Below, piece by piece: positions 47,091 to 55,580 of a stretch of 64,000 nt of DNA. Each line of letters begins with the position of its first letter. The stretch's first letter is position 1. Position numbers and translations under genes: made by a program. Under the pieces are notes generated by a model. That model was not told the origin of the DNA. It searched no databases and saw nothing but the letters and a program-made list of their open reading frames with translations. The DNA comes from Streptomyces sp. NBC_00335. Lineage in GTDB: Bacteria > Actinomycetota > Actinomycetes > Streptomycetales > Streptomycetaceae. The stretch spans positions 1,860,001 through 1,924,000 of the forward strand of contig NZ_CP108006.1 of assembly GCF_036127095.1 (NCBI RefSeq), in the 5' to 3' direction.

Positions 47091-48836
47091 TCAGCCCTGG
47101 CTCTTCGACGGGTCCTTCAGACCGACGGTGGCGTAGTCGATCTGGCCGACCCAGACGGGGTGTCCGAAGGCTCCCGCGATGTTGGTGCCGACGAGCAGCG
47201 GCTTGCGCTCCAGCAGGAGGGGGACGGCCGGGGACTTCTTCATGATCTCGGCGTCGAGGTCGATCCAGGCCTGGTTGGCCTGCTTGGCGTCGGCCATGGC
47301 GTTGATCTCGTCGATCCGCTTCATCGTGGCGTCGTCGCGGAACTGGGCGTTGTTGCCCTGGTTGCCCTTCTCCTTGATGGTGCGTCCGTCGAAGACGAAG
47401 GGGATCCAGGTGGAGCCGGAGGGGTAGTCGGGGCACCAGCCGGCGAGCGACATGTCGGGGGTGGTGGAGAGGTCGCCGATGACGTCGTAGTAGGCGCCCG
47501 GGTCGACCGTGTCGATGACGACCTCGACGCCGGCACGGGCCAGGCCCTGCTGAAGGGCCTCCGCCTTGCCCTTGTCTCCGGTGGAGACGGCGAGCGAGAC
47601 CTTCAGGGTCTCCTTGCCGGCCGCCTTGAGAAGTTCCTTGGCCTTGGCGGGGTCCCCGGAGGGGGCGATCCCCAGGGTGTCGGCCTGCTTGCCGCCGGAC
47701 ATGGCCGGGGGCAGGTAGGCGGTGGCGATCTCGTTGAGGGCCGGGCCGCCGCCCGCGGTGATCACGGCCTCCTTGTCCACGGCGTACTGCATGGCCTCGC
47801 GGACCTTGGGGTCGTTGAAGGGGGCGCGGGAGTTGTTGAGGTGGAGCATCTCCGTACAGCCCTGGGACTCGGCCAGCAGCCGCGACTTGATCTCCGGCTT
47901 GGGCAGCACCTTGGGTGCGCTCTCGGGCCGCATGTCGGACCACTGGACGGAGGAGGCGTCGGCGCCCTCCCCGGCGATGATCCGGTCGTCGATCTGGCCG
48001 CCCTTGAGGCCCATGACGACCACGAACTTGTCGGGGTAGGCCTTGCGGACGGTGTCGGTCTTGGCGTCCCAGTGCTCGTTGCGGACCAGGACGAGCTTCT
48101 TGTCCCGGTCGTACGACTCGATCTTGTACGGGCCGGAGGAGAACGGGCGGGCGTCGTACTGCGTGCCCTTCTCCTGGGACTCGGGGACCGGGGCGAAGGT
48201 GGGCAGGGTCGCGGTCGCGGAGAACTCGGCGACGGGCCGCTTCAGTTCGAAGACGATCGTGCGGTCGTCGGGGGTCTTCACCGAGTCGAGGTGCTTGCCC
48301 TGGAGCGGGCCCTTGTAGCCCTCGGCGCCGGCGAGGTACTGGGCCGCGTAGTCGGGGCCGCCCGTGAGGTCGGGGGCCATGGAGCGCTCGACGTTGTACT
48401 TGATGTCCTGCGCCTTGATGGGCGAGCCGTCCTCGTACTTCACGCCCTCCTTCAGGGTGAAGGTCCAGGTCTTGCCGCCGTTGGAGGGGGTACCGAGGTC
48501 GGTGGCGAGGTCGGGGACGAGCTCGCTGCCGGCCTTGCCCGGTTCGGCCTTGAAGGTGACCAGGGTGCGGTAGAGGAGGCGGGTGCCGAAGTCCATCGTC
48601 GGCATGACCCAGTTGCGGGCGGGGTCGAGGTGGGCGAAGTCCTGGTTGGACAGGACGGTGATGGTCCCGCCCTTGACGGGGGTCCCGCCGAGGATCTTGC
48701 CGTCGTTGGCGGAGGCGGGGTTGGAGGCCCCGGCACCTGCGGCGGAGCCCTTCTTGGGGTCGGAGCAGCCCGAGGCGCCGAGTGCGAGTGCGGCCACCAG
48801 GGCGGTGGCGAGGGCGAGTTGGGTGCGCTTGGTCAT
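47091..48836 (-). CDS. Peptide-binding lipoprotein of the ABC transporter (family 5)
   Basis: A 581-residue extracellular solute-binding protein with a lipobox GASGC (Cys24) after a standard signal. GGTITVLSNQDFAHLDPARN starts the mature fold, and TWTFTLKEGVKYEDGSPIKA with DIKYNVERS are the family 5 signature. It should bind peptides and hand them to the DppBC channel. It is the first gene of a five-gene operon ending at 43040. The promoter region contains one of the regulon's operators in a 32-bp block almost identical to one before the Xaa-Pro peptidase gene, so Pro/Hyp-containing peptides are the likely cargo. Confidence 0.92.
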   Translation of the reverse strand: MTKRTQLALATALVAALALGASGCSDPKKGSAAGAGASNPASANDGKILGGTPVKGGTITVLSNQDFAHLDPARNWVMPTMDFGTRLLYRTLVTFKAEPGKAGSELVPDLATDLGTPSNGGKTWTFTLKEGVKYEDGSPIKAQDIKYNVERSMAPDLTGGPDYAAQYLAGAEGYKGPLQGKHLDSVKTPDDRTIVFELKRPVAEFSATATLPTFAPVPESQEKGTQYDARPFSSGPYKIESYDRDKKLVLVRNEHWDAKTDTVRKAYPDKFVVVMGLKGGQIDDRIIAGEGADASSVQWSDMRPESAPKVLPKPEIKSRLLAESQGCTEMLHLNNSRAPFNDPKVREAMQYAVDKEAVITAGGGPALNEIATAYLPPAMSGGKQADTLGIAPSGDPAKAKELLKAAGKETLKVSLAVSTGDKGKAEALQQGLARAGVEVVIDTVDPGAYYDVIGDLSTTPDMSLAGWCPDYPSGSTWIPFVFDGRTIKEKGNQGNNAQFRDDATMKRIDEINAMADAKQANQAWIDLDAEIMKKSPAVPLLLERKPLLVGTNIAGAFGHPVWVGQIDYATVGLKDPSKSQG

Positions 48837-48876
48837 GGGTCACTCCAGTGAAGGGCCGCGCTCTATGATGTGACCG

Positions 48877-48908
48877 GTAACATAGTAATGTGAAATTGTA
48901 CTGACAAG
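48877..48908. promoter_or_regulatory. Operator A: conserved 32-bp promoter block before the peptide ABC operon
   Basis: The block differs from the one at 59879-59910 at a single base. Its core on the minus strand is GTACAATTTCACATTAC (48885-48901 on the plus strand). It lies about 40-70 bp before the binding-protein start. The shared length suggests promoter plus operator. Confidence 0.7.
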
Positions 48909-48986
48909 GGGTTGGACCCCGGTTGGACCCACCGTTATCCAGCCGTGTCCAAATGGGTACGGACGCCAGGGCGTTGGGCATGCCGA

Positions 48987-49017
48987 ACGCCGGGCGCGCT
49001 GCTGCGCGGCCCGGCGT
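48987..49017. terminator. Hairpin after the gntR gene
   Basis: ACGCCGGGCGCGC (48987-48999) pairs with GCGCGGCCCGGCGT (49004-49017) with one bulged G. It lies 18 bp after the gntR stop codon on the minus strand. Confidence 0.7.
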
Positions 49018-49034
49018 CGAGGGAGGGGCGGGGG

Positions 49035-49745
49035 CTAGAGGCCCGCGCCCAGGCGGCCCTTCGGGCGGCCCACCGGTTCGTCGCGGCCCTGGGCCCAGAG
49101 GGAGCGGACGTGGCCCAGGTGGCGGGTCATGCAGGCTTCGGCCGCCTCCGCGTCGCCGGTGAGCATCAGGTCCAGGAGCTCGATGTGCTCCTCGGCGGAG
49201 GAGACCAGCTTGCCGGCCTCGTCCAGGCCCGTCAGGCCGTACAGCCGGGAGCGCTTGCGCAGGTCGCCGACGGTTTCCACCAGGCGGTCGTTGCCCGAGA
49301 GGCCGAGGAGGGTGAGGTGGAAGCGGCGGTCGGCCTCCAGGTAGCCGATGAGGTTGTGCTCGCGCGCGCTGGTGACGATCTCCTGCGCGATGGGGCGCAA
49401 GGCCTCCAGTGCCTCGGGCGCGGCGATCTTCGTGATCTTGCCGATGGTCGGGACCTCGATCATCGTGCGCAGCTCGGTGTACTGGTCCAGATCGCGCTCG
49501 CTGACCTCCGTGATGCGGAAGCCCTTGTTGCGGACCGGTTCCACCAGGCCCTCGCGGGCCAGGTCCAGCATGGCCTCGCGCACCGGGGTGGCCGAGACGC
49601 CGAGCTCGGCCGCGAGGCCGGGAGCGGAGTAGACGCTCCCGGGGCGCAGTTCACCCGCTATCAGGGCTGCCCGCAGGGCGTGGCCTACCTGGTCGCGGAG
49701 CCGTTCCTGAGCCTTGATGAGACTGTGCTGCTTCAGGTCACCCAT
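49035..49745 (-). CDS. GntR-family regulator with FCD domain, probable hydroxyproline-island regulator
   Basis: The 236-residue protein has an N-terminal GntR winged helix (VYSAPGLAAELGVSATPVRE, then AMLDLAREGLVEPVRNKGFR) and a helical FCD effector domain (residues 90-225: RTMIEVPTIGKITKIAAPEA, YLEADRRFHLTLLGLSGN, HIELLDLMLTGDAEAAEACM). GGAGG seven bases before the ATG at 49745 sets the start; the longer frame upstream is spurious. It is the only regulator in the 40.8-61.3 kb island. An operator-like site lies 50 bp before its own start, suggesting autoregulation. FCD-type GntR proteins often bind carboxylates, and a hydroxyproline catabolite would fit. Confidence 0.92.
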   Translation of the reverse strand: MGDLKQHSLIKAQERLRDQVGHALRAALIAGELRPGSVYSAPGLAAELGVSATPVREAMLDLAREGLVEPVRNKGFRITEVSERDLDQYTELRTMIEVPTIGKITKIAAPEALEALRPIAQEIVTSAREHNLIGYLEADRRFHLTLLGLSGNDRLVETVGDLRKRSRLYGLTGLDEAGKLVSSAEEHIELLDLMLTGDAEAAEACMTRHLGHVRSLWAQGRDEPVGRPKGRLGAGL

Positions 49746-49793
49746 TGCATTTCCTCCGAGACCGCTCACACCATCGGCGTGCGGAGGAACAGC

Positions 49794-49810
49794 GTACAAT
49801 GTCACGTTGC
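49794..49810. promoter_or_regulatory. Operator E: site before gntR
   Basis: GTACAATGTCACGTTGC lies between the gntR start and the stop of the upstream gene on the same strand. It fits the island consensus and marks a separate, self-regulated promoter for gntR. Confidence 0.6.
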
Positions 49811-49819
49811 GCTCGTTCC

Positions 49820-50779
49820 TCAGTGGACACCGCTCCCGGCGGCCTCGAACAGGGCCACCGCCACAGCGAGATCTTCCCAGGCCATGCCCACACTCTTGAA
49901 GAGCTGTGGACAACTCGCCGCCCCCGCACCCGGCATCCGGCCCGCGACCAGGTCGGCCAGGGTGCCGCTGATATGACCGGCGCCGATCGCCCCTTCGGCC
50001 TCCGGCACCAGCAGGTCCCCCGCCTCGCGCAGAGCCGCCGCACGCGACTCCACGTACACCGCCGCCCGCCGGACCAGCGCCGTGTCCACCTCGCGGGCGT
50101 CCGGCTCGTGCGAGCCGACCGCGACCACGGTGGCGCCCGGCGCGATGAGCCGCCCGTCGAAGAGGGGCTCGCGGGAGGTGGTGCAGCAGATCACCAGGTC
50201 CGCGTCGGCCACTTCAGCCGCCACCCCCGGCCGGGCGGGGACGCCCAGCCCGCGCGCGTGCGCCGCCAGCTTCTCCGCGGCGGCGGCGCTGCCCGCCGAC
50301 CCCGCACGGGCCACGACCACCACCTCCGCCAGCTGCCGCATCGCGTGCACCGCTTCGAGGTGCCCGTACGCCTGCGGTCCCGATCCGAAGATCAGCAGCC
50401 GCAGCGGCCGCCCGGCCGGGGCCAGGTGGCGCAGCGCGAGCGCCGAGACCGCCGGGGTGCGCAGGGTGGTCAGCACCGCCCCGTCGAGCAGGGCGAGGGG
50501 GCGCAGGGTGGGCCCGTCCAGGAGGAGGTAGGACCCGGTGATCCGGGGCAGCCCGAGCGCCGGGTTCCCCGGGGCCACTCCGGCGATCTTCACTCCGGCG
50601 TAGGCCCCGGTGGCGGCCGGCATCAGCAGCAGCTCCCCGCCGCCGGGCACGGGCAGGGCGCTGCGCGGCGGGCAGGTCTCCGGGTCCAGCCCGGAGCGCA
50701 GTACGCCGGCCAGCGCGTCGGCGGCGGCGGCCGGGGTGAGGAGCCCGGCCATCTCCGCGCCCGACAGCTGGGGGATCAC
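49820..50779 (-). CDS. Ornithine cyclodeaminase/mu-crystallin family protein (probable pyrroline-2-carboxylate reductase)
   Basis: The 319-residue protein has the family's AYAGVKIAGVAPGNPALGLP active-site region with the conserved Lys and a Rossmann domain LRLLIFGSGPQAYGHLEAVH followed by ADLVICCTTSREPLF. Members near proline-racemase genes usually reduce delta1-pyrroline-2-carboxylate to L-proline with NAD(P)H in the trans-3-hydroxyproline route. The GTG at 50779 overlaps the preceding stop (GTGA) and has no ribosome binding site of its own, so translation is coupled. Role by context; ornithine cyclodeaminase activity is less likely here. Confidence 0.82.
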   Translation of the reverse strand: MIPQLSGAEMAGLLTPAAAADALAGVLRSGLDPETCPPRSALPVPGGGELLLMPAATGAYAGVKIAGVAPGNPALGLPRITGSYLLLDGPTLRPLALLDGAVLTTLRTPAVSALALRHLAPAGRPLRLLIFGSGPQAYGHLEAVHAMRQLAEVVVVARAGSAGSAAAAEKLAAHARGLGVPARPGVAAEVADADLVICCTTSREPLFDGRLIAPGATVVAVGSHEPDAREVDTALVRRAAVYVESRAAALREAGDLLVPEAEGAIGAGHISGTLADLVAGRMPGAGAASCPQLFKSVGMAWEDLAVAVALFEAAGSGVH

Positions 50780-51807
50780 AGGAGGAACCCGGCGCCGAGG
50801 GCGTCCTGCGGGTCGACGCTGAAGAGGTGTTCGCCGGTGCGGTACGCCGTACCGGTGACCTCCGTGACCACACCGGCGGCCACCCGGGCGGCGACGCGGC
50901 CCGTGAACACCGTGCCCACGACCGACTCGTGCAGCAGGTCCTCCCCCTCACCCAGCCGCCCGTCCTCGGCCAGCAGCGCGAGCCGCGCCGAGGTGCCGGA
51001 GCCGCAGGGCGAGCGGTCGATCTGGCCGTCGGCGAAGACGGTGACGTTGCGCTGGTGCGGACCGAAGGGGGTGTCGGGGAGCTCCTCGAACAGGGTCACC
51101 CCGTACACCCCGGAGAGCAGCGGCCCGTCCGGGTGCCAGGTCCCGGGGTGGGTGGCGAGGGCGGCCCGGATCTCCTTCCCGGCGCGCACGAGCTCGGGCA
51201 GGGAGGCCGGGCTCACGTCGAGGCCTAGGTCCCGGGCGGGCAGGGAGGCGTAGCAGGCCCCGGCGTGCGCGATGTCCACCTCGGCCATGCCCAGCGTGGT
51301 GGCGACGGGCACCTTGCGGGCGCTGGTGCGGGCCGGGACGTTGCGGAAGGTGACCCCGGTGGTGCGGCCGCCGGCGCGGTGCACGGTCGCGGCGACCCGC
51401 CCCGAGGGCACGTCGATCCGTACCTGGACGTCCCCGTCGTCGGGGGCGGCGACCCGGCCGGTGTCCACGGCCCAGGCGCCCAGCGCCATGGTGCCGTGGC
51501 CGCAGGCGGTGGAGTAGCCGTCCTTGTGCCAGAACAGCACCCCGAAGTGGGCCCCGTCGTCGTCGGGCGGGACCACGAAGCCCCCGTACATCCCCGCGTG
51601 CCCGCGCGGCTCCTGCACGAGGAGCCGCCGTACGTCGTCCAGCGCGCCGCGCCGGGGGGCCGTGCCCGATCCCCCCGGTCCGATGGCGGTGGCGCAGCGC
51701 TCGGCGACGGTGTCCCCGGGCACGGGCGGAGCGCCGCCCGTGGTGAGATCGACGATGCGGAAGGGCTCGCCGGCGGTGTGGTAGTCCACGGTTCGTACGA
51801 CGGTCAC
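50776..51807 (-). CDS. Proline racemase superfamily protein (copy 2)
   Basis: A 343-residue member of the proline racemase / hydroxyproline epimerase family. Both catalytic cysteines are present: STACGHGTMALG near residue 100 and DRSPCGSGTSARLALL near 265. This Cys/Cys pair is that of epimerases and racemases; trans-3-hydroxyproline dehydratases normally replace one Cys by Ser or Thr. Yet the next gene is a pyrroline-carboxylate-reductase-like enzyme, which would be the partner of a dehydratase. GTG start at 51807 overlaps the stop of the first racemase gene. It is clearly diverged from copy 1 and has an insert near residue 45. The exact substrate is open. Confidence 0.85.
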   Translation of the reverse strand: MTVVRTVDYHTAGEPFRIVDLTTGGAPPVPGDTVAERCATAIGPGGSGTAPRRGALDDVRRLLVQEPRGHAGMYGGFVVPPDDDGAHFGVLFWHKDGYSTACGHGTMALGAWAVDTGRVAAPDDGDVQVRIDVPSGRVAATVHRAGGRTTGVTFRNVPARTSARKVPVATTLGMAEVDIAHAGACYASLPARDLGLDVSPASLPELVRAGKEIRAALATHPGTWHPDGPLLSGVYGVTLFEELPDTPFGPHQRNVTVFADGQIDRSPCGSGTSARLALLAEDGRLGEGEDLLHESVVGTVFTGRVAARVAAGVVTEVTGTAYRTGEHLFSVDPQDALGAGFLL

Positions 51808-52808
51808 AGGAGGAACCCTCCGGGGAACGGGTCGGACGGGTCGAGGAAGTACTGGGCGGTGCCGGTGATCCAGGCCCGTCCGGTGACGGTGGGCACGAGG
51901 GCCGGGCGGCCGGCCACCGTGGTCTCGCCGATGAGGCGGCCGGTGAACTCGGTGCCGATGAAGGACTCGTTGACGAAGTCCGTTTCCAGGGACAGGAGTC
52001 CGCGGGCGTGCAGCTGCGCCATGCGCGCGCTGGTTCCCGTACCGCACGGCGAGCGGTCGAACCAGCCCGGGTGGATGGCCATCGCGTGCCGGGAGCGGTG
52101 GGCGTCGGAGCCGGGGGCGGCGAGGTAGACGTGCTTGACCCCGCCGAAGGAGGGGTTCTCGGGGTGCACGGGCCGGTCCGGGGAGGCGTTGATCGCCTCC
52201 ATGAGGGCCAGGCCGGCGGCGAGCAGGTCGTCCCCGCGCTCGCGGTCGAAGGGGAGCCCGAGGGAGTCGAGTTCGACGAAGGCGTAGAAGTTGCCGCCGT
52301 AGGCGAGGTCGTAGGTGACCGTGCCGTACCCGGGAACCTCGGCCTTGAGGTCGAGGCCCACGCAGAAGGCCGGCACGTTGGTGAAGGTGGCGGCGGTGGC
52401 CGCCCCGTCCTCGACGCGGACGTCCACGCTGACCAGCCCGGCCGGGGTGTCGAGCCGGACGGTGGTGACCGGCTCGACGACGGGCACCATGCCCGTCTCG
52501 ACCAGGACGGTGGCGACCCCGATGGTGCCGTGCCCGCACATGGGGAGCAGGCCCGACACCTCGATGTACAGGACGCCGAAGTCGGCGTCGGGGCGGGTCG
52601 GGGGCTGCAGGATGGCGCCGCTCATCGCGGAGTGGCCGCGCGGCTCGTACATGAGCAGGGTCCGCAGGTGGTCCAGGTGCTCGATGAAGTGGAGCCGCTT
52701 GTCGGCCATGGTGGCGCCGGGGATCACCCCGACTCCCCCGGTGATCACCCGGGTGGGCATGCCCTCGGTGTGCGAGTCCACCGCGTGGTAGATGTTTCGG
52801 GTGCGCAT
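51804..52808 (-). CDS. 4-Hydroxyproline 2-epimerase (proline racemase superfamily, copy 1)
   Basis: The 334-residue enzyme has MCGHGTIGVATVL (first catalytic Cys) and DRSPCGTGTSARMAQL (second Cys), both typical of hydroxyproline 2-epimerase, together with HFIEHLDHLRTLLMYEPRGH at the N-terminus. It should convert trans-4-hydroxy-L-proline to cis-4-hydroxy-D-proline, the first step of bacterial hydroxyproline breakdown. It lies 20 bp after the DapA-family gene in one operon, with a D-hydroxyproline dehydrogenase gene group nearby. Proline racemase activity is the main alternative. Confidence 0.87.
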   Translation of the reverse strand: MRTRNIYHAVDSHTEGMPTRVITGGVGVIPGATMADKRLHFIEHLDHLRTLLMYEPRGHSAMSGAILQPPTRPDADFGVLYIEVSGLLPMCGHGTIGVATVLVETGMVPVVEPVTTVRLDTPAGLVSVDVRVEDGAATAATFTNVPAFCVGLDLKAEVPGYGTVTYDLAYGGNFYAFVELDSLGLPFDRERGDDLLAAGLALMEAINASPDRPVHPENPSFGGVKHVYLAAPGSDAHRSRHAMAIHPGWFDRSPCGTGTSARMAQLHARGLLSLETDFVNESFIGTEFTGRLIGETTVAGRPALVPTVTGRAWITGTAQYFLDPSDPFPGGFLL

Positions 52809-52828
52809 CAGGTCCCCCTTGGAATGGC

Positions 52829-53758
52829 TTAGTTGAGACCCTCGGCGAGGGCCTTCTCGGTGGCGGCGCGGACACCGGCCTCGATCTCGCCGGTGAGCGG
52901 GAAGCGCGGCGGGCGGGTCGGACCTCCGGGGCGGCCGGCCAGGTCCATGGAGAGCTTGATGGCCTGGACGAACTCGGTCTTGGAGTCCCAGCGCAGCAGG
53001 GAGTGCAGGGACTTGTAGAGCGGCAGGGCGGTGTCGAGGTCTCCCGCGACGGCGGCGCGGTAGAGGGTGGCGCAGGCCTGCGGGAGCGCGTTGGGGTAGC
53101 CGGCGATCCAGCCGACGGCGCCGGCCAGGGCCAGTTCGAGCAGCACGTCGTCGGCGCCGATCAACAGGTCCAGGCCCGGGGCCAGTTCGGCGATCTCGTA
53201 GGCGCGCCGCACGTCCCCGCTGAACTCCTTGACGGCGACGATGGAGCCGTCGGCGTGCAGCCGGGCCAGCAGGTCCGGGACGAGGTCCACCTTGGTGTCG
53301 ATGGGGTTGTTGTACGCGACCACGGGCAGGCCGGCGCGGGCGACCTCGGCGTAGTGGGCACGCACGGCGTCCGCGTCGGCCCGGAAGGCGTTGGGCGGCA
53401 GCAGGAGCACGGATCCGGCGCCGGCCTCGGCGGCCTGCTCGGCCCAGCGGCGGGATTCGGCGCTGCCGTAGGCCGCGACTCCGGGCATCACGCGGGCACC
53501 GTCGCCGGCGGCCTCGACGGCGGTACGGACGACGGCGGCGCGCTCCTCGTCGGTGAGGGTCTGGTACTCGCCGAGGGAGCCGTTCGGAACGACGCCGTCG
53601 CAGCCGTTGGCGATCAGCCAGGCCACGTGCTCGGCGTAGGCGTCGTGGTCGACGCTCAGGTCTTCCCGCAGGGGCAGGGTGGTGGCGACCATGATGCCGT
53701 GCCAGGGGCGGGTGCGGGTGTCCGCGGCGGCGGGCGCGGGGGTGTGCGCGTGGGTCAT
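52829..53758 (-). CDS. DapA-family deaminase, probable delta1-pyrroline-4-hydroxy-2-carboxylate deaminase
   Basis: The 309-residue TIM-barrel protein has the Schiff-base lysine Lys177 in IVAVKEFSGD and the catalytic Tyr in PVVAYNNPIDTK, as in DHDPS and its relatives. In hydroxyproline operons this family deaminates pyrroline-4-hydroxy-2-carboxylate to 2-oxoglutarate semialdehyde. The N-terminal GCDGVVPNGSLGEYQTLTDE fits these better than lysine-pathway DapA. The ATG at 53758 has AGGGAG 7 nt upstream. It starts the operon with the two racemase-family genes and the reductase and has an operator of the island just upstream. Confidence 0.87.
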   Translation of the reverse strand: MTHAHTPAPAAADTRTRPWHGIMVATTLPLREDLSVDHDAYAEHVAWLIANGCDGVVPNGSLGEYQTLTDEERAAVVRTAVEAAGDGARVMPGVAAYGSAESRRWAEQAAEAGAGSVLLLPPNAFRADADAVRAHYAEVARAGLPVVAYNNPIDTKVDLVPDLLARLHADGSIVAVKEFSGDVRRAYEIAELAPGLDLLIGADDVLLELALAGAVGWIAGYPNALPQACATLYRAAVAGDLDTALPLYKSLHSLLRWDSKTEFVQAIKLSMDLAGRPGGPTRPPRFPLTGEIEAGVRAATEKALAEGLN

Positions 53759-53778
53759 GAGAGTGCTCCCTAGGGTGA

Positions 53779-53795
53779 TGTGTGACATTTTACTA
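53779..53795. promoter_or_regulatory. Operator C: site before the deaminase-epimerase operon
   Basis: On the minus strand the bases read GTAAAATGTCACACATC, in agreement with the island consensus. The site lies about 20-37 bp before the deaminase start, where bound repressor would block transcription. Confidence 0.6.
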
Positions 53796-53845
53796 GTGGG
53801 TGTGACGTGGCCACAAGAGGTGCGGCCGCCCTGTCGGCGGTCCCG

Positions 53846-55264
53846 TCAGGGAAGTTCGGGGGAAAGCGCGGCCGGGGGTTCGGCCGGGAGCGCGGCGAGG
53901 TGGCGCAGCGGAACCGGGCAGGACAGCGGCCTGCGGTCGGGAGCGGGATCGGTACCGGCCAGGGCGGCGACGGCCGGGCCGCACATCCGGCCCTGACACC
54001 AGCCCATGCCGGCCCGGGTAAGGAGTTTGACCGTACGGGCGTCCCGCGCCCCCAGATCTTCGACGGCTTCCCGGATCCGGCCCGCCGGCACCTCCTCGCA
54101 GCGGCACACGTCGGTGTCCTCGCGCAGCCAGCCGGTCCAGCCGGGACCCGGGCGGTGCGCGCCGGCCATCGCGGCGGCGAAGGCGCGCAGCCTCGTACGG
54201 GTACGGGCGAGGCGCGCCGGAACCGGCCGGCCCGCGACCGAATGAGCGGCGATCTCCCCTTCGACCAGGGCCAGCTGAGCTCCGCCGATGCCGCCGGTCT
54301 CCCCGGCGGACCAGACCCCGGGGACGGAGGTCCGCTGCCCGGCATCCACTTCCAGGGCGACGGTGGCGTCCGGGCTCGGACGGGTGGCGCAGCCGAGACC
54401 GGTGGCCAGCTCCAGCTGGGGCACCAGCCCGTGGCCGACGGCCACGGCGTCGCACGGGATGCGGCGGGCGGTGCCCGGGACCGGGCGCCAGTCGCGGTCG
54501 AGCCGGGCCACGGTGACGGCCTCGACCCGGTCGGTGCCGTGGGCCTCGGTGACGGCGTGCCGGGTGAGCAGACGCACCCCGTGGCGAACCAGCGCCCCGC
54601 CGTACGTGGCCCCTTCCACCAGCTTGCCGGGGTTGCGGAGCAGGGCGGGGGCGTGGGCGGCGTAGCCGGTGTACGCAGCGGCCTCCACGACGGCGGGCAC
54701 CCGGGCCCCGGCTGCGGCGAGCGAGCCGGCCACGGCGAGCAGCAGCGGCCCGCTCCCGGCGACGACGACCCGGCTGCCCGGGAGCACGAGCCCACCCTTG
54801 AGCATGGCCTGCGCCCCGCCGGCCCCGACGACCCCGGGCAGGGTCCAGCCGGGGAAGGGGAGCTGGCGCTCGTAGGCCCCGGTGGCGAGCAGAACGGCAC
54901 GGGCCCGGACCGTGGCGGGATCCTCGTCGGGGCCGGCGACGGCGTGCAGGGTCCAGCCGGGGCTCTCACCGGAATCCGGGGTCACCGTCCAGACGTGGTG
55001 ATGGGGCAGGTACGTGATCCGCCCGGCCGACACGTGGGCGCGCAGGGCGGCTTCGCGTGAGGCGAAGGCGGACCATCCGTGGTGCAGGGCCTCGGGGCGG
55101 GTGGCGCCGAGTCCGGGCGCGGGGTGTCGGTAGTACTGCCCGCCGGGGCGCTCCCCCGCGTCGAGCAGGATGACGCTCAGGCCCAGCCCGGCGGCCGCGA
55201 CCGCGGCGGCGAGGCCGGCGGGGCCGGCACCGACGACGGCGAGGTCAGACGGCGAGGTCGTCAT
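53846..55264 (-). CDS. D-hydroxyproline dehydrogenase large subunit (HcnB-like FAD/NAD oxidoreductase)
   Basis: A 472-residue flavoprotein with a FAD Rossmann motif DLAVVGAGPAGLAAAVAAAG, the GGQYYRHP segment, and a second dinucleotide motif VVVAGSGPLLLAVAGSLAAA. Near the C-terminus CRCEEVPAG and WCQGRMCGPAV give the four cysteines of a BFD-like [2Fe-2S] domain. This build is that of the alpha subunit of hydrogen-cyanide-synthase-like amine dehydrogenases, including cis-4-hydroxy-D-proline dehydrogenase. The start overlaps the small ferredoxin-like gene by 20 bp. Together with that protein and the HcnC-like oxidase at 56130 it completes a three-part enzyme. Confidence 0.87.
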   Translation of the reverse strand: MTTSPSDLAVVGAGPAGLAAAVAAAGLGLSVILLDAGERPGGQYYRHPAPGLGATRPEALHHGWSAFASREAALRAHVSAGRITYLPHHHVWTVTPDSGESPGWTLHAVAGPDEDPATVRARAVLLATGAYERQLPFPGWTLPGVVGAGGAQAMLKGGLVLPGSRVVVAGSGPLLLAVAGSLAAAGARVPAVVEAAAYTGYAAHAPALLRNPGKLVEGATYGGALVRHGVRLLTRHAVTEAHGTDRVEAVTVARLDRDWRPVPGTARRIPCDAVAVGHGLVPQLELATGLGCATRPSPDATVALEVDAGQRTSVPGVWSAGETGGIGGAQLALVEGEIAAHSVAGRPVPARLARTRTRLRAFAAAMAGAHRPGPGWTGWLREDTDVCRCEEVPAGRIREAVEDLGARDARTVKLLTRAGMGWCQGRMCGPAVAALAGTDPAPDRRPLSCPVPLRHLAALPAEPPAALSPELP

Positions 55265-55580
55265 GGCCGGTCCCTTCCTGGGTGGTGACGTGGTCGCCCG
55301 GGCGGGCGGGGACGAGGCACGCGCGCTGGTTCGGGCGGCCGTTGACGGTGACGAGGCAGTCGTAGCAGCTGCCGATCCCGCAGAACGCTCCGCGGGGGGC
55401 GGCGGTTTCGCGGGTGGTGCGCCAGGCGAGGATGCCGGCGGACCAGAGGACGGCGGCGATGCTCTGCCCGGACTGGGCCGGGAGCTCGCGGTCGTCGAAG
55501 CGCAGGCTCCAGCTTTCCGCGGCGGTTCCGCCCACCAGGTCGCGGGGCGACCTTCGCCGCCCCCTCATCGCTTCGCTCAT
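55245..55580 (-). CDS. [2Fe-2S] ferredoxin-like subunit (HcnA-like) of D-hydroxyproline dehydrogenase
   Basis: The 111-residue protein has the ferredoxin-type cluster motif AFCGIGSCYDCLVTVNG followed by a Cys in NQRACLVPA, the usual C-x4-C-x2-C...C. LPAQSGQSIAAVLWSAGI is the plant-type ferredoxin fold start. AGGAGG about nine bases before the ATG at 55580 sets the start. It is directly followed by the HcnB-like gene with a 20-bp overlap. It probably carries electrons between the flavin centres and a membrane acceptor. Confidence 0.88.
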   Translation of the reverse strand: MSEAMRGRRRSPRDLVGGTAAESWSLRFDDRELPAQSGQSIAAVLWSAGILAWRTTRETAAPRGAFCGIGSCYDCLVTVNGRPNQRACLVPARPGDHVTTQEGTGHDDLAV

